Assembly (NCBI GenBank): GCA_947631525.1
Contig: CANRLQ010000068.1
Coordinates: 1-5,239 of the forward strand
Length of the DNA stretch: 5,239 nt
Source: an uncultured Bacilli bacterium
GTDB lineage: Bacteria; Bacillota_I; Bacilli_A; RF39; UBA660
Direction of reading: 5' to 3'
Shown here: piece by piece, positions 5,233 through 5,239 of the stretch
Layout of the letters: each line of letters opens with the position of its first letter
Position numbering within the stretch: the first letter of the stretch is position 1
Notes under the pieces: generated by a model
Databases searched by the model: none
What the model saw: only the letters and a program-made list of their open reading frames with translations
Told to the model about the DNA's origin: nothing
Made by a program: the position numbers and the translations under genes

Positions 5233-5239
5233 CTTTTGT

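Overview
This is an extremely AT-rich bacterial window. Start codons are preceded by strong AAGGAGG/AGAGGTGAT-type Shine-Dalgarno sites, tryptophan is read from TGG, and TGA is used as a stop. That fits a low-GC Bacillota (clostridial) genome or possibly a Fusobacteriota one; the sequence alone does not settle it. All five supported protein genes lie on the minus strand. They are separated by long AT-rich spacers with degraded-looking DNA, intrinsic terminators and short repeats, which reads as an accessory or defence-type region rather than a housekeeping operon.

Layout from left to right: (1) the N-terminal part of a DUF4143-type AAA ATPase gene (1-245), cut by the window edge. (2) A spacer of about 530 bases (246-774) with no intact gene. 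It holds a tandem array of three 23-bp repeats (295-363) in the leader of the ATPase gene and ends in a strong terminator. (3) A two-gene operon transcribed right to left: a TcmP-type methyltransferase-like protein (1585-2763, TTG start) followed 21 bases later by a radical SAM / three-Cys-motif protein (775-1563), closed by the terminator at 743-770. A TTGACA promoter and a 9-bp-arm inverted repeat lie in front of it. (4) A four-helix membrane protein of unknown function (2928-3509), whose last codons form one arm of its own terminator. (5) A spacer (3510-3967) with a second three-copy array of the same 23-bp repeat (3641-3709), a likely promoter, a leader hairpin and a probable decayed small ORF (3778-3957). 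(6) A DUF3800-like predicted RNase H-fold protein (3968-5116). (7) A terminator-like hairpin at the right edge (5186-5232), probably ending the next gene outside the window.

The TcmP/radical SAM pair is the clearest functional unit. The families are known to be encoded side by side, and joint action (a SAM-dependent or radical modification of a nucleic acid or protein, plausibly in defence) is an inference, since the chemistry is not established from sequence. The most unusual non-coding signal is the pair of matched 23-bp arrays, in the same orientation, each placed in front of a different, unrelated minus-strand gene. This suggests a shared regulator, a shared RNA-leader element or a dispersed repeat family.
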